Assembly (NCBI GenBank): GCA_003963455.1
Contig: RXJA01000073.1
Location: forward strand, 1 to 40,303
Direction of reading: 5' to 3'
DNA from: Hyphomicrobiales bacterium
Lineage (GTDB): Bacteria; Pseudomonadota; Alphaproteobacteria; Rhizobiales; Rhizobiaceae
DNA: 40,303 nt
The notes beneath the pieces are model-generated. The model had not been told where the DNA came from. It made no database searches and saw only the letters and a list, made by a program, of their open reading frames with translations. Of this stretch, positions 15,059 to 22,442 are shown piece after piece. The stretch's first letter is position 1, and each line of letters starts with the position of its first letter. The translations under genes were made by a program, and so were the position numbers.

Positions 15059-16516
15059 TTACTCTGCCTGAACCTGAACAATCTTCCCGGGCTTGCCGTC
15101 GGCAGAGGTGGTGGCAACGACGAGATAGCGCTTCTCATCCTTATGCTTGGCTTCGACGATCTGTCGGATCGGACCGACCGCGTTAACAATAGCCGAACCG
15201 GCGGGATTGGTCATGAATGCTGCCAGGCCCTGGAGCTGACCGGTGCCATCGGGCTTGTCGGAAAGCGCAAGCACGTAAGGCATCTTCGGAATGAGGCCAG
15301 CGACGGCAGCCTGCAGAACCTGCGTCAGCCCCTGATTGAAGAGCGTGACGCTCGTCGACTGCTGCTTGTCCTTGTCACCCTTGGCCGCGAGCTTCAGGTG
15401 AGCGGCGTCTCCCGCCCCGCCGAGCGGCACGAGGTTTTGCATCCCGTCGCCTTCGGGAACCGCGTTCGGAACATAGGCGACCGCCTGCGGCGCCTGGCCG
15501 ATCGGGATGTTGGCGATAACCTTGTTGGCCAGCGTATCGATGACGGCGAACTGGTCGGCATTCTCGAGGCCAACATACACGCGCGTGCCATCGCCCGACG
15601 GCCAGATACCGTGCGGCAGGTTTCCGACCGGGATGGTCGCGACCTGCTCGAAATTATCCGTGCGATACACCTTCACTTCGTTCAGGCCACCCACGGTCAC
15701 GTAAGCAAAACTGCCGTTCTTGTTGACGACGAGATTGACGTGGTTGGTGATCGGCCCGGTATCGATGGTCTTGATCAGGTCAAAGGGGGCCTCGGCATTG
15801 AAGACCTGGGTCTTGCCGACATCCTTCAGCGTGAACCACACCTGCTTGCCGTCGGCGGAGGCGGCAATGTTCGGGCAGAAGGGGCTAACCTGCTTCACAT
15901 GGCCGACGATCTGATGGTCTGCGACGGTGACGACGGCGACATCCGGATTGAAGGAAGAGCAGATATAGCCGTATTTGCCGTTCGGCGAGAATATCTGCAT
16001 GCCGGGGCCAGGAGCGACCTTGATGCGGGTCTTTTCCTCGAAAGTGCCAGCGTCGATCACGGAGATATAGTCTTCGCCGCGGACCGTCACCCAGACTTCC
16101 TTGCCGTCGGGCGTAAAGAAGGCCTCATGCGGAGACCGGCCGACATAGGTCGTGTGCTTCACGGCGTTGGTTGCTGTATCGACGAAAGTCACCGAATTGG
16201 AGCCGATCGACACGATCGCGAGCGTCTTGTGATCCGGGGAGAAACCCATGCCGTGGACGAGGACCTGGCCCTTGTAGAGGGGGCTCAGGTTGCCGGGCTG
16301 TGGATCGCCGAGCTTGATGACGCCGAGGAGTCTGTTGTCGACCGGGTCGGAAACAGAAACCGTGTTGGAGAACTGCTCGGCCGCGTAGACGCGGTCCTTG
16401 TGGCTGATCGGAATGTCCGGGTCGGAGGCGAGGCCGGGCGCCTGGCCGGCAAAAGCTGCCACGGGGGCGATCACGGTGCTTGCCAGAAGAGCAAGGATCT
16501 TCAGGTTGGTTCTCAT
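15059..16516 (-). CDS. Periplasmic YVTN-type beta-propeller protein, 485 aa
   Basis: A Sec signal peptide (MRTNLKILALLASTVIAPVAAFA, cleaved before GQAPGL) precedes a seven-bladed propeller built of YVTN/YncE-like repeats, for example 'KTLAIVSIGSNSVTFVDTATNAV', 'KEVWVTVRGEDYISVIDAGTF', 'SFAYVTVGGLNEVKVYRTDNF' and 'TRVYVGLENADQFAVIDTLANKV'. The last 140 residues ('LFNQGLTQVLQAAVAGLIPKMPYVLALSDKPDGTGQLQGL..') form a distinct helical/beta tail. It probably binds a ligand or a partner in the periplasm; no PQQ or haem motif (CxxCH) is seen. The ribosome site is GGACCGAGAC. It starts 13 bases after the DUF305 gene and precedes the sigma gene, so it is likely a target or sensor partner of the ECF system. 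Confidence 0.88.
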   Translation of the reverse strand: MRTNLKILALLASTVIAPVAAFAGQAPGLASDPDIPISHKDRVYAAEQFSNTVSVSDPVDNRLLGVIKLGDPQPGNLSPLYKGQVLVHGMGFSPDHKTLAIVSIGSNSVTFVDTATNAVKHTTYVGRSPHEAFFTPDGKEVWVTVRGEDYISVIDAGTFEEKTRIKVAPGPGMQIFSPNGKYGYICSSFNPDVAVVTVADHQIVGHVKQVSPFCPNIAASADGKQVWFTLKDVGKTQVFNAEAPFDLIKTIDTGPITNHVNLVVNKNGSFAYVTVGGLNEVKVYRTDNFEQVATIPVGNLPHGIWPSGDGTRVYVGLENADQFAVIDTLANKVIANIPIGQAPQAVAYVPNAVPEGDGMQNLVPLGGAGDAAHLKLAAKGDKDKQQSTSVTLFNQGLTQVLQAAVAGLIPKMPYVLALSDKPDGTGQLQGLAAFMTNPAGSAIVNAVGPIRQIVEAKHKDEKRYLVVATTSADGKPGKIVQVQAE

Positions 16517-16529
16517 GTCTCGGTCCTTT

Positions 16530-17033
16530 TCAGTTGGCAGGCTTCATCATCATCATCTGCATGGCCGGGGCCGTTGATGATGTCTCTTCGTGAGGGCTCA
16601 GTGTTGTCTTCGCACCGTTGGGATCGACCTGCGTCGGCACCGCGCTGGAGGCGGGAAGCGGATCGCCGAGCGCCATGCGCATGGCCGCGATTTCCTGTTG
16701 CTGATCGACAATGATTTCTTGCGCGATCCGCTTGAGTTGCTCGTTGCTGCCGTAGCGCAGGTAGGCGACGGCCATGTCGATCGCTCCCTGGTGATGCGGG
16801 AGCATCATCTCGACGAAATCGCGATTGACATCGCCTGTCGGCTTGACCGCCATGTCGTTCATCATTTTCGCCATGGCTGCATCGTTTTCCTGCAGAAACG
16901 GTGCTTCGTCTGTCGAGCCGGAAACGGTTTCATGATGGTGGGCTGGCACATCCTGGGCAAAGGCCCACACCGAGACGACGGTGAGCAGCGATGCGGTTAC
17001 CAGAATACCGGTACTGCGAAAGAAGGCGGTCAT
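16530..17033 (-). CDS. DUF305 exported protein with His/Met-rich ends, 167 aa
   Basis: Signal peptide MTAFFRSTGILVTASLLTVVSVWAFA, then a His cluster (PAHHHETVSG), then the DUF305 ferritin-like four-helix domain: 'NDAAMAKMMNDMAVKPTGDVNRDFVEMMLPHHQGAIDMAVAYLRYG' with the defining MLPHHQGAIDM metal-ligand motif, and 'LKRIAQEIIVDQQQEIAAMRMAL' with the family's QQxEI. The C-terminus ends in a methionine run (PAMQMMMMKPAN). Met and His clusters at both ends suggest copper binding in the periplasm, as for other DUF305 proteins found beside copper genes; the metal is inferred. The ATG has a perfect AGGAG six bases upstream (AGGAGATAACA). It is the first gene of the ECF operon. Confidence 0.9.
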   Translation of the reverse strand: MTAFFRSTGILVTASLLTVVSVWAFAQDVPAHHHETVSGSTDEAPFLQENDAAMAKMMNDMAVKPTGDVNRDFVEMMLPHHQGAIDMAVAYLRYGSNEQLKRIAQEIIVDQQQEIAAMRMALGDPLPASSAVPTQVDPNGAKTTLSPHEETSSTAPAMQMMMMKPAN

Positions 17034-17069
17034 TGTTATCTCCTGATCTCTCTCGAAGAGTTCAGGAGG

Positions 17070-17097
17070 GTAGACACCGCAGGCAGCGGGTTATTCC
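17070..17097 (-). promoter_or_regulatory. Candidate ECF-sigma promoter of the DUF305 operon
   Basis: Read on the minus strand the sequence is GGAAT (17093-17097), then 18 bases, then TCTAC (17070-17074). This has the geometry of RpoE-like ECF promoters (GGAAC-N18-TCTGA), with the GGAATAAC -35 core typical of ECF sites. Transcription would begin about 30 bases before the ATG at 17033. If correct, the sigma factor at the end of the operon activates its own expression. Confidence 0.6.
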
Positions 17098-17312
17098 GGG
17101 CGAACTGAAATTTTCTTGGCGATGCAGCAACGGGTCGAGGCGGCCTGCGGCATCAAGATGAAAACGCAACATTGGCTGCCTTGGACGCCGTCATCTGGAA
17201 TCCATGCAGGCGCCCGGGAAAGCGTTCCTTCGTCGTCGGCGCTTATAGGGCCTCTCGCACATTCAGATGCACGGGCGTTTGCGAAGCATACCCTGTGATG
17301 GTCGAACTTCGC

Positions 17313-18008
17313 CTACACCGCCGTGCCGACCAGCGCCCCGATGCCGGCGGTGAGCGCCATGGCGAAGGCGCCCCAGAAGGTGACGCGCAGCGTTGCGCGA
17401 AGAATGTTGGCGCCACCCGCCTTGGCGCCGATGCCGCCCAGCAGAGCGAGGAAAAGCAGGGACGCCACCGAAACCGCAGGCACCAGCATCGAAGCCGGCG
17501 AGACCAGCACCATCAGCAGCGGCATCGCCGCGCCGACGCTGAAGGTCGCCGCCGAGGTCAGCGCCGCCTGTATCGGGCGCGCCGTGGTCATCTCGGAAAT
17601 GCCGAGCTCATCATGGGCATGGGCGGCCAGCGCATCCTTGGCCATGAGCTGATCGGCGACCTGGCGAGCCAGGCCCGCCTCTAGCCCGCGCTTGACGTAG
17701 ATCTGCGCCAGTTCCTCGCGCTCGAATTCGGGCTGGGTCCTGAGTTCCTCGCGTTCGCGGGCCAGGTCGGCATTTTCGGTGTCCGACTGGGAGCTGACCG
17801 AGACATACTCGCCGGCTGCCATCGACATGGCGCCCGCCACCAGGCCGGCGATGCCGGCGACCAGAACCTGCGAAGTCGGCGCGGCGGCCGACGCCACGCC
17901 GACGATCAGGCTCGCGGTCGAGACGATCCCGTCATTGGCCCCCAGCACGGCGGCACGCAGCCAGCCGATGCGCGACACCAGGTGGTTTTCGGCATGCAGG
18001 CGGCTCAT
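17313..18008 (-). CDS. VIT1/CCC1-family iron/manganese transporter, 231 aa
   Basis: An integral membrane transporter that moves Fe2+ or Mn2+ out of the cytoplasm. Helix 1 carries the family signature GANDGIVSTASLIVGVA, followed by 'GIAGLVAGAMSMAAGEYVSVSSQSDTENADL', the conserved GEYVSV(S)SQ(R/S)D segment. A charged cytoplasmic stretch (residues about 80-140: EREELRTQPEFEREELAQIYVKRGLEAGLARQVADQLMAKDAL...HDELGI) supplies Glu residues that bind metal in VIT proteins, and three hydrophobic helices follow. Five helices in all, normal length. The start ATG overlaps the stop of the OsmC gene (ATGA, 18005-18008), so the two are translationally coupled; both fit oxidative or metal stress defence. Confidence 0.93.
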   Translation of the reverse strand: MSRLHAENHLVSRIGWLRAAVLGANDGIVSTASLIVGVASAAAPTSQVLVAGIAGLVAGAMSMAAGEYVSVSSQSDTENADLAREREELRTQPEFEREELAQIYVKRGLEAGLARQVADQLMAKDALAAHAHDELGISEMTTARPIQAALTSAATFSVGAAMPLLMVLVSPASMLVPAVSVASLLFLALLGGIGAKAGGANILRATLRVTFWGAFAMALTAGIGALVGTAV

Positions 18009-18409
18009 GCTTTTCTCCTGATCGTGCCTTCGAGTTTGGTGGCGGCGGCGACGGTGTTGGAGATCGTGCCGTATTTGCGGACGTTCTTGTGCAGCAGCTC
18101 CAGCCGCTGGTCGGTTTCATCGGTGTCGACGACAAGCTCGTAGTCGATAGAGGCAATCCCCGGCGGGCTGTCGCGCCGGACCGCGTGCAACGCGACCTCG
18201 ACGCCGCGCAGCTTGAAACCGAGCATCGGGGTGACGCGCTCGATGCCCTTGATCATGCAGGCGGCGATGGCCGCGAGAAACAGCTCGGCCGGATTGAAGG
18301 CATCGGCCCGGCCCTCGAGACAGGTGTCGAGCACAAGCGCGGCGTTCTTCGTCGTGGCCACGCTGCCGCGCGCATCGGTCCGCCTGGCTTCAACGCTGTA
18401 TTCGAACAT
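18005..18409 (-). CDS. OsmC-family protein, 134 aa
   Basis: A small dimeric peroxiredoxin-like fold of the OsmC/YhfA group. Family pattern: strand-rich start (MFEYSVEARRTDARGSVATTKNAALVLDT), then 'DAFNPAELFLAAIAACMIKGIERVTPML' with the conserved NPxELFLAAxAxC and its cysteine, then the closing 'YELVVDTDETDQRLELLHKNVRKYGTISNTVAAATKLEGTI'. A second cysteine (LDTCLEG) precedes NPAEL, so a cysteine pair is available. Likely role: reduction of organic hydroperoxides, or a related thiol function. Transcribed first in a coupled pair with the VIT transporter; the region upstream (18410-18528) holds the promoter and a terminator for the next operon. Confidence 0.9.
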   Translation of the reverse strand: MFEYSVEARRTDARGSVATTKNAALVLDTCLEGRADAFNPAELFLAAIAACMIKGIERVTPMLGFKLRGVEVALHAVRRDSPPGIASIDYELVVDTDETDQRLELLHKNVRKYGTISNTVAAATKLEGTIRRKA

Positions 18410-18486
18410 GGCGCCACCTGCTTCGCCGCCGCTCTCACCGGGGCTTTCTTGCTGAATTCATGAAATGACGCGCGCGGCCCCACATG

Positions 18487-18508
18487 AAACCCCGCCGAAG
18501 CGGGGTTT
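18487..18508 (-). terminator. Hairpin terminator after the first BA14K gene
   Basis: AAACCCCGC (18487-18495) and GCGGGGTTT (18500-18508) are exactly complementary around a four-base loop, which on the minus strand reads TTCG, an extra-stable tetraloop. It lies 21 bases past the BA14K stop. The stem itself ends in TTT on either strand, so it could serve transcription from both sides. Confidence 0.65.
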
Positions 18509-18528
18509 CCAAGGAGCGCAGTCGACCG

Positions 18529-18996
18529 TCAATAGGGCGAATGGCACTGGCGTCGCGGGCCGTTATAGGGTTGGAATGTATTGTCCGACGCGCGATACGA
18601 CCTGTAGTGGTCGTAGCACCATTGTACATGGGCATTGCCCGCATAGACACGGTTCTGGTCGTTGACGATCGCGCTGCCGATCACCGCGCCGGCCGCGAAG
18701 GCGGCAAGCGGGAACCAAAAGTCGCCGTGCCGGCGATAGCCCCGATGGTACTCGCGGTAGCCACGGTGCCCGTTCCAGTATACGCCGTCGTCGCGCATGA
18801 TATGGCGATGTAGATGGCGGTCGCCGTGGCGACGTATCCATCGATCGCCGTTTCGGGCTTCCACGGTCTGGACGTTGTTTGTCGCTGCCGGAGCCTGCGG
18901 CACGAACATCTGCATGGCATTGGCCGGCAATGCGGCGGAAGCGGCAATGGAAGCCGACAATGTGCCCGCCATTATGCCTGACATGATCTTGTTCAT
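18529..18996 (-). CDS. BA14K-family exported protein, copy 1, 155 aa
   Basis: Homologue of the Brucella abortus 14-kDa lectin-like immunoreactive protein. Start at ATG 18996 ([27 protein letters not shown]), preceded by TTGGAGAAAATC; an in-frame TTG at 19008 overlaps that ribosome site. The signal peptide is cleaved near PANA-MQ. A His/Arg/Tyr-rich middle ([35 protein letters not shown]) leads to one hydrophobic helix ([19 protein letters not shown]) and the conserved end [18 protein letters not shown] with two cysteines. Probably anchored at the cell envelope. A close paralogue is encoded at 21045-21503 on the other strand. Confidence 0.92.
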   Translation of the reverse strand: MNKIMSGIMAGTLSASIAASAALPANAMQMFVPQAPAATNNVQTVEARNGDRWIRRHGDRHLHRHIMRDDGVYWNGHRGYREYHRGYRRHGDFWFPLAAFAAGAVIGSAIVNDQNRVYAGNAHVQWCYDHYRSYRASDNTFQPYNGPRRQCHSPY

Positions 18997-19106
18997 GATT
19001 TTCTCCAAGCGGGGTGATTACCCCCATGTGTTTGAACGATCAGCAAGTTATGCCGACGCCTGCATTCGCTTCTTCGAGAAGCGGCGGCTGTATTGCTCCC
19101 TCCGGC

Positions 19107-19178
19107 TCAGACTCGTCCCAAGAGAACCAAGACAACGACGACGATCACAACCACGCCGAGAAACGCCCACGCCGCCAT
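19107..19178 (-). CDS. Candidate 23-residue membrane microprotein
   Basis: ATG at 19178 to TGA at 19107-19109 encodes MAAWAFLGVVVIVVVVL followed by VLLGRV. It is almost entirely one transmembrane helix with a Trp near the N-terminus and a single Arg near the C-terminus, the form of known bacterial single-helix microproteins. An AGAGGA lies 12 bases before the ATG, farther than ideal. The long run of GTC/GTT valine codons could also arise by chance in GC-rich DNA, so confidence is limited. It lies upstream of BA14K copy 1 on the same strand, with 110 bases between them. Confidence 0.35.
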   Translation of the reverse strand: MAAWAFLGVVVIVVVVLVLLGRV

Positions 19179-19482
19179 GGCCGAACTTTGTCCTCTGTTC
19201 GCCAAAGTTATGAGCAATGCGCGAATTGTCCTTGATTTCGATCAAACAAACCGGGCGGTGGCGGCGCGGCCATGCCGTGCCGCCGAACTGGCAAGATTGC
19301 TGGACATCGTCGGCCTACATGGTCCGTTTCTTGGAACAGCAATCGCAGGGCCGGTCCCGAGGGGGGTCGGCGCGGCTCCTGGCGAGAGAGATTCAGTTCG
19401 CGACACGAACCAAGCGACGGTGTAGGATGGTATCACGGAAGGCAGAGGGCCTTCAGATCGGCTTCGTGCCTTGCTCCACCCA
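19179..19482. other. Gene-free stretch before the sensor kinase
   Basis: Several short frames exist on both strands, without ribosome sites or recognisable products. It should hold the kinase promoter. A short inverted repeat (AAGGC...GCCTT, about 19440-19455) lies just before the kinase start. I see nothing else. Confidence 0.4.
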
Positions 19483-20538
19483 ATGGCCAACTTCGACGAT
19501 GCCCAGACATTGGCGCAGGCAATCGTCAACACGATCGCCGAGCCGTTGCTCGTGCTTGATGAGGACCTTCACGTCCTGGCGGTCAGCCGCTCCTTCTATG
19601 AGACTTTCAAGGTTGCCCCCGAACAGACGCTCGGCTCTTTGCTCTATGCGCTCGGAGATGGCCAGTGGGACATCCCGGCGCTGCGCCTCCTTCTGGAAAA
19701 GATCATTCCCGAGAAGACCGCCATCGACGGTTTCGAGGTCGAGCATGATTTCCCGGCCATCGGCCGCCGCACGATGCTGCTCAACGCCAGAAAGGTTCGC
19801 TACGACCACAGCTCGGCTGTGACGATCCTGCTTGCCTTCAACGATATAACGGCCCGCCGCGTCATAGAGAGGGAAAAGGAAGAGCTGCTGGGACGCACGG
19901 AAGACCTGCTGCGGCAGAAGGATGTGCTTCTGCGCGAGATGGAGCACCGGGTTGCCAACAGCCTGCAGATCATCGCCAGCATCCTTTTGTTGAAGGCCCG
20001 CTCCGCCACCTCGGAGGAAACCCGCCAGTATCTGAAGGAAGCCCATCAAAGGGTGCTTTCGGTCGCCGAGGTGCAGCGCCATCTTCACACCTCGGCTGGT
20101 ATCGAGGAGATCGATGTCGAGTCGTATCTGTCAAAATTGTGCGCCAGCCTGGCCTCCTCGATGGTCAGTGAAGACCAACCGATCGCGGTCAACGTCACGG
20201 CTCATGGTGGCTGGATAGACTCGCAAAAGGCGGTGAGTCTCGGCCTGATCGTCACAGAGCTCGTTCTCAACGCGATCAAATATGCCTTCCCGATTGAGAA
20301 GGCCAAGGCGCTGATCCAGGTGTCTTACGAGACCGACGGCAGTGACTGGAAGCTGACGGTCTCGGACAATGGCGCCGGCAAGGCCGCCGGGGCGCCGAGC
20401 GCTGGCCTCGGAACGGCTATTGTCGAGGCTTTGGTGAAGCAGCTCGAGGCCCGGATGGATATCATCAGCGACGGCAGCGGCACCAGCGTGTCGATCACGA
20501 GGGCGACATTCACGTCGCGCATACCGCGGGCGGCGTAG
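19483..20538 (+). CDS. PAS-domain sensor histidine kinase, HisKA_2 type, 351 aa
   Basis: A soluble two-component kinase. Residues about 1-125 form a PAS domain of the rhizobial kind (IVNTIAEPLLVLDEDLHVLAVSRSFYETF; WDIPALRLLLEK; EVEHDFPAIGRRTMLLNARKV). A short coiled linker (REKEELLGRTEDLLRQKD) leads to the HisKA_2 phosphoacceptor segment LLREMEHRVANSLQ with His155. The ATPase domain has VTELVLNAIKYAF (N-box), VSDNGAGK (G1) and GLGTAIVEAL (G2). No membrane segment, so it senses a cytoplasmic signal, perhaps light, redox or a ligand bound by PAS. No response regulator is adjacent. Start ATG 19483 (MANFDDAQ); a TTG 12 bases upstream is the alternative, and neither has a strong ribosome site. A relic of a similar gene lies at 5131-5290. 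Confidence 0.92.
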   Translation: MANFDDAQTLAQAIVNTIAEPLLVLDEDLHVLAVSRSFYETFKVAPEQTLGSLLYALGDGQWDIPALRLLLEKIIPEKTAIDGFEVEHDFPAIGRRTMLLNARKVRYDHSSAVTILLAFNDITARRVIEREKEELLGRTEDLLRQKDVLLREMEHRVANSLQIIASILLLKARSATSEETRQYLKEAHQRVLSVAEVQRHLHTSAGIEEIDVESYLSKLCASLASSMVSEDQPIAVNVTAHGGWIDSQKAVSLGLIVTELVLNAIKYAFPIEKAKALIQVSYETDGSDWKLTVSDNGAGKAAGAPSAGLGTAIVEALVKQLEARMDIISDGSGTSVSITRATFTSRIPRAA

Positions 20539-21044
20539 GGAACAGCCTGCCGCTTGAGCACTCCGAGCCGCCGGCCTGTCCGTTTTCGACAGCAACCCGA
20601 ATAGGCCCGAATGAACTTCTGGCAAAGCCCCATCTCGGACGATTCCTGGCTTCTTGCCGTTCCGCCGTCATTGCCCGGTACGATCGCCCTGGCCGGCTTC
20701 ATTCTCCGCTGAACACCGGGTGAAAGACGCTCGTCGCCAGCCCCGTGCAGGCTTGCATGAGAGCCGACGAATTGCAGTACGTCGAAAAGCGCAGCCCCTC
20801 CTACATCTCGTTGTTTTCGACAATACCAGCTTCACCGTTCCGCCGACAGAAATATTGTCCGCTTTTAGGTTTCCTCTCTTGAATACATATGTCAATCATC
20901 AATAAACTCGATTCATTAATCACTATGCTTTCAAAGACGATTTTCAAAGATATATCTCGTTTTTCTTGATCATGACGGAACGAAAACCTCTGTAGATCGT
21001 TTTCGATCAACAAGGGACGTCAACCACCCTTTTAAGGAAAAACC
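20539..21044. other. 506-base stretch without a convincing gene; AT-rich promoter zone at its right end
   Basis: The left 300 bases have normal GC but no supported gene; one short frame at 20611-20712 (33 residues, starting MNFWQSPISDDSWLLAV) has no ribosome site. From about 20870 the sequence turns AT-rich and leads into BA14K copy 2. The palindrome GATCG-TTTT-CGATC at 20996-21009, about 36 bases before that ATG, could be an operator or an mRNA leader stem. Confidence 0.4.
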
Positions 21045-21503
21045 ATGAAAAAGATCGTAGCGAGTTTGCTGGCGGCCACATTGTCGGTGTCGTTTGCGGC
21101 CGTCGCCGCCGTGCCCGCCAATGCTGCTCGGATATTCCAGCCGCAAGCGCCTTTCGCGTCTTCCGATATACAGTCGGTCGACTACAAGCCCTGGATGAAG
21201 CATCGGAGCATCAACCGCAATCGCAGTTTCTCCGGCAGTGGCGACGCATACTGGAACGGGCATCGCGGCTCGCGTGACTATCATCGCGGCTATCGCCGTC
21301 ACGGCGACTACTGGTTCCCGCTGGCGGCCTTCGCCACCGGCGCGCTGATCACCGGCGCTATCGTCAACGGCGAGAACAACCGCGTGTATCGCGGAAACTC
21401 GCATGTGCAGTGGTGCTATGACCGTTACCGGAGCTATCGCGCTTCGGACAACACGTTCCAGCCCAACTATGGTCCTCGTCAGCAGTGCAATTCGCCCTAC
21501 TGA
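21045..21503 (+). CDS. BA14K-family exported protein, copy 2, 152 aa
   Basis: Paralogue of the gene at 18529-18996 with the same layout: signal peptide MKKIVASLLAATLSVSF..AVPANA, a proline-rich start (RIFQPQAPFASS), a basic aromatic stretch with [25 protein letters not shown], a hydrophobic helix (FPLAAFATGALITGAIV) and the closing [18 protein letters not shown] plus two cysteines. The ribosome site is TTTAAGGAAAAACC. The copies differ most between the signal peptide and the YWNGHRG block. The gene is monocistronic, with an AT-rich promoter region and a strong terminator. BA14K proteins are reported as lectin-like and immunogenic in Brucella; their role in rhizobia is unclear. Confidence 0.93.
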   Translation: MKKIVASLLAATLSVSFAAVAAVPANAARIFQPQAPFASSDIQSVDYKPWMKHRSINRNRSFSGSGDAYWNGHRGSRDYHRGYRRHGDYWFPLAAFATGALITGAIVNGENNRVYRGNSHVQWCYDRYRSYRASDNTFQPNYGPRQQCNSPY

Positions 21504-21541
21504 ACACTGCATGCGGTACTGACGACGATGCCTATCTTTGA

Positions 21542-21571
21542 GGCCCGCCACCAAAGTGGCGGGCCTTCTTA
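21542..21571 (+). terminator. Rho-independent terminator after BA14K copy 2
   Basis: GGCCCGCCAC (21542-21551) and GTGGCGGGCC (21556-21565) form a perfect 10-bp stem with loop CAAA, followed by TTCTTA. It lies 38 bases after the stop codon. Confidence 0.85.
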
Positions 21572-21758
21572 CACATTGCGCGGATCGGTTTTCCGAACAG
21601 GTATCGCCTGGGGATAACGGAAGAGTTTCCTCGTAGTTTTATTTGCGAATAGTACGCTTCTATAATTCAATGTATATTTGGAACCAATTTTTGATTGATC
21701 CGTTTTATTTGATGATCGCAGCTTTTACGATCTAATAATCAGGAAGGAAGAATTGATC

Positions 21759-22052
21759 ATGAACATCAAGATGCTTTCCATCGGAGCCCTGGCGCTCACG
21801 ATGATGACCGGCGCAGCCCTGGCTGGCGGTACAACCGGTACCTCGGCGCTCGACGATCAGGCCAAAATGTCGCCCTTCTTCACCGATGCAGGCATGAAGA
21901 CCATGAAATCCGAGAAGGAGTTCAAGGTCGCGTGGTTGGCGATGAAGGATGACGACCGCGCCGGGATAATGAAGGAATGCGGCGATGAGGCGATCGCCAA
22001 GTCGCACGACAATTTCTGCAAAATGACCAAGCAGCTCGGCGGCGCGAACTGA
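21759..22052 (+). CDS. Small exported protein of unknown function, 97 aa
   Basis: ATG 21759 follows a strong purine tract (AGGAAGGAAGAATTGATC). The signal peptide MNIKMLSIGALALTMMTGAALA is followed by a mature part of about 75 residues: 'GTSALDDQAKMSPFFTDAGMKTMKSEKEFKVAWLAMKDDDRAGIMKECGDEAIAKSHDNFCKMTKQLGG'. It is charged, helical and carries two cysteines (KECGD and NFCKM) that could pair in the periplasm. The upstream 130 bases are AT-rich and a terminator follows, so this is an independent, probably well-expressed gene. I do not recognise a named family; similar small periplasmic proteins are common in Mesorhizobium. Confidence 0.82.
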   Translation: MNIKMLSIGALALTMMTGAALAGGTTGTSALDDQAKMSPFFTDAGMKTMKSEKEFKVAWLAMKDDDRAGIMKECGDEAIAKSHDNFCKMTKQLGGAN

Positions 22053-22073
22053 TAGCGTATTCGTGCGGACGAT

Positions 22074-22098
22074 GGCGGGTGACGCAGCCCGCCGTTTT
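22074..22098 (+). terminator. Rho-independent terminator after the small exported protein
   Basis: GGCGGG (22074-22079) pairs with CCCGCC (22088-22093), extended by a T-G wobble, and is followed by GTTTT. It starts 22 bases after the stop codon. Confidence 0.75.
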
Positions 22099-22442
22099 CC
22101 GCATCGAAGACCATAGGATGGCGGCGGGGCATACATCGTCGCCAAGGGTAAGTCGGGGCAGAGGGTCCCGCAGGCAGCCTCGACAGTCTGGTCCTGGCAA
22201 GAGCGATATGGCTTTTGAGTTTGGCGGCACTCCCGGAATGACCGACCAGTTGCCAAGGCCGACAGAGCGAATTGTGCTCGCGGGGATGCTCCCAGAACCA
22301 TTCGTCCGCCCTGGAGCAATCGGGAACGGCTTCTGGCCAACCGAATTGCCGCCGCCCGCTGTGGACATCGCGTCGGCAATCACCCAATCTCGCCCCATGG
22401 GAACATAAGCGCCTCGAAGAAGGCGCCTACCTCCGGGTGCGC
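22099..22442. other. 344-base stretch without a convincing gene, upstream of the ABC operon
   Basis: Frames are open on both strands (for example 22079-22408 on plus and a long minus frame), but none starts with a ribosome site or gives a recognisable protein. The GC-rich spacer must contain the promoter of the polyamine-type importer. No clear -35/-10 pair or operator palindrome was found by eye. Confidence 0.4.

Noticed and set aside
14777..16714. A 645-codon plus-strand frame across the sigma factor, propeller and DUF305 genes
   Set aside because: Antisense to three recognisable minus-strand genes; its product matches no family, and its openness follows from codon bias of the real genes.
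20611..20712. A 33-codon frame (MNFWQSPISDDSWLLAV...) downstream of the sensor kinase
   Set aside because: Partly hydrophobic and suggestive, but no ribosome site and no supporting neighbour; kept only as a remark on the gap.
22079..22408. A 109-codon plus-strand frame before the ABC operon
   Set aside because: It begins inside the terminator stem of the preceding gene, lacks a ribosome site and has no recognisable domain; a minus-strand frame here is equally open.
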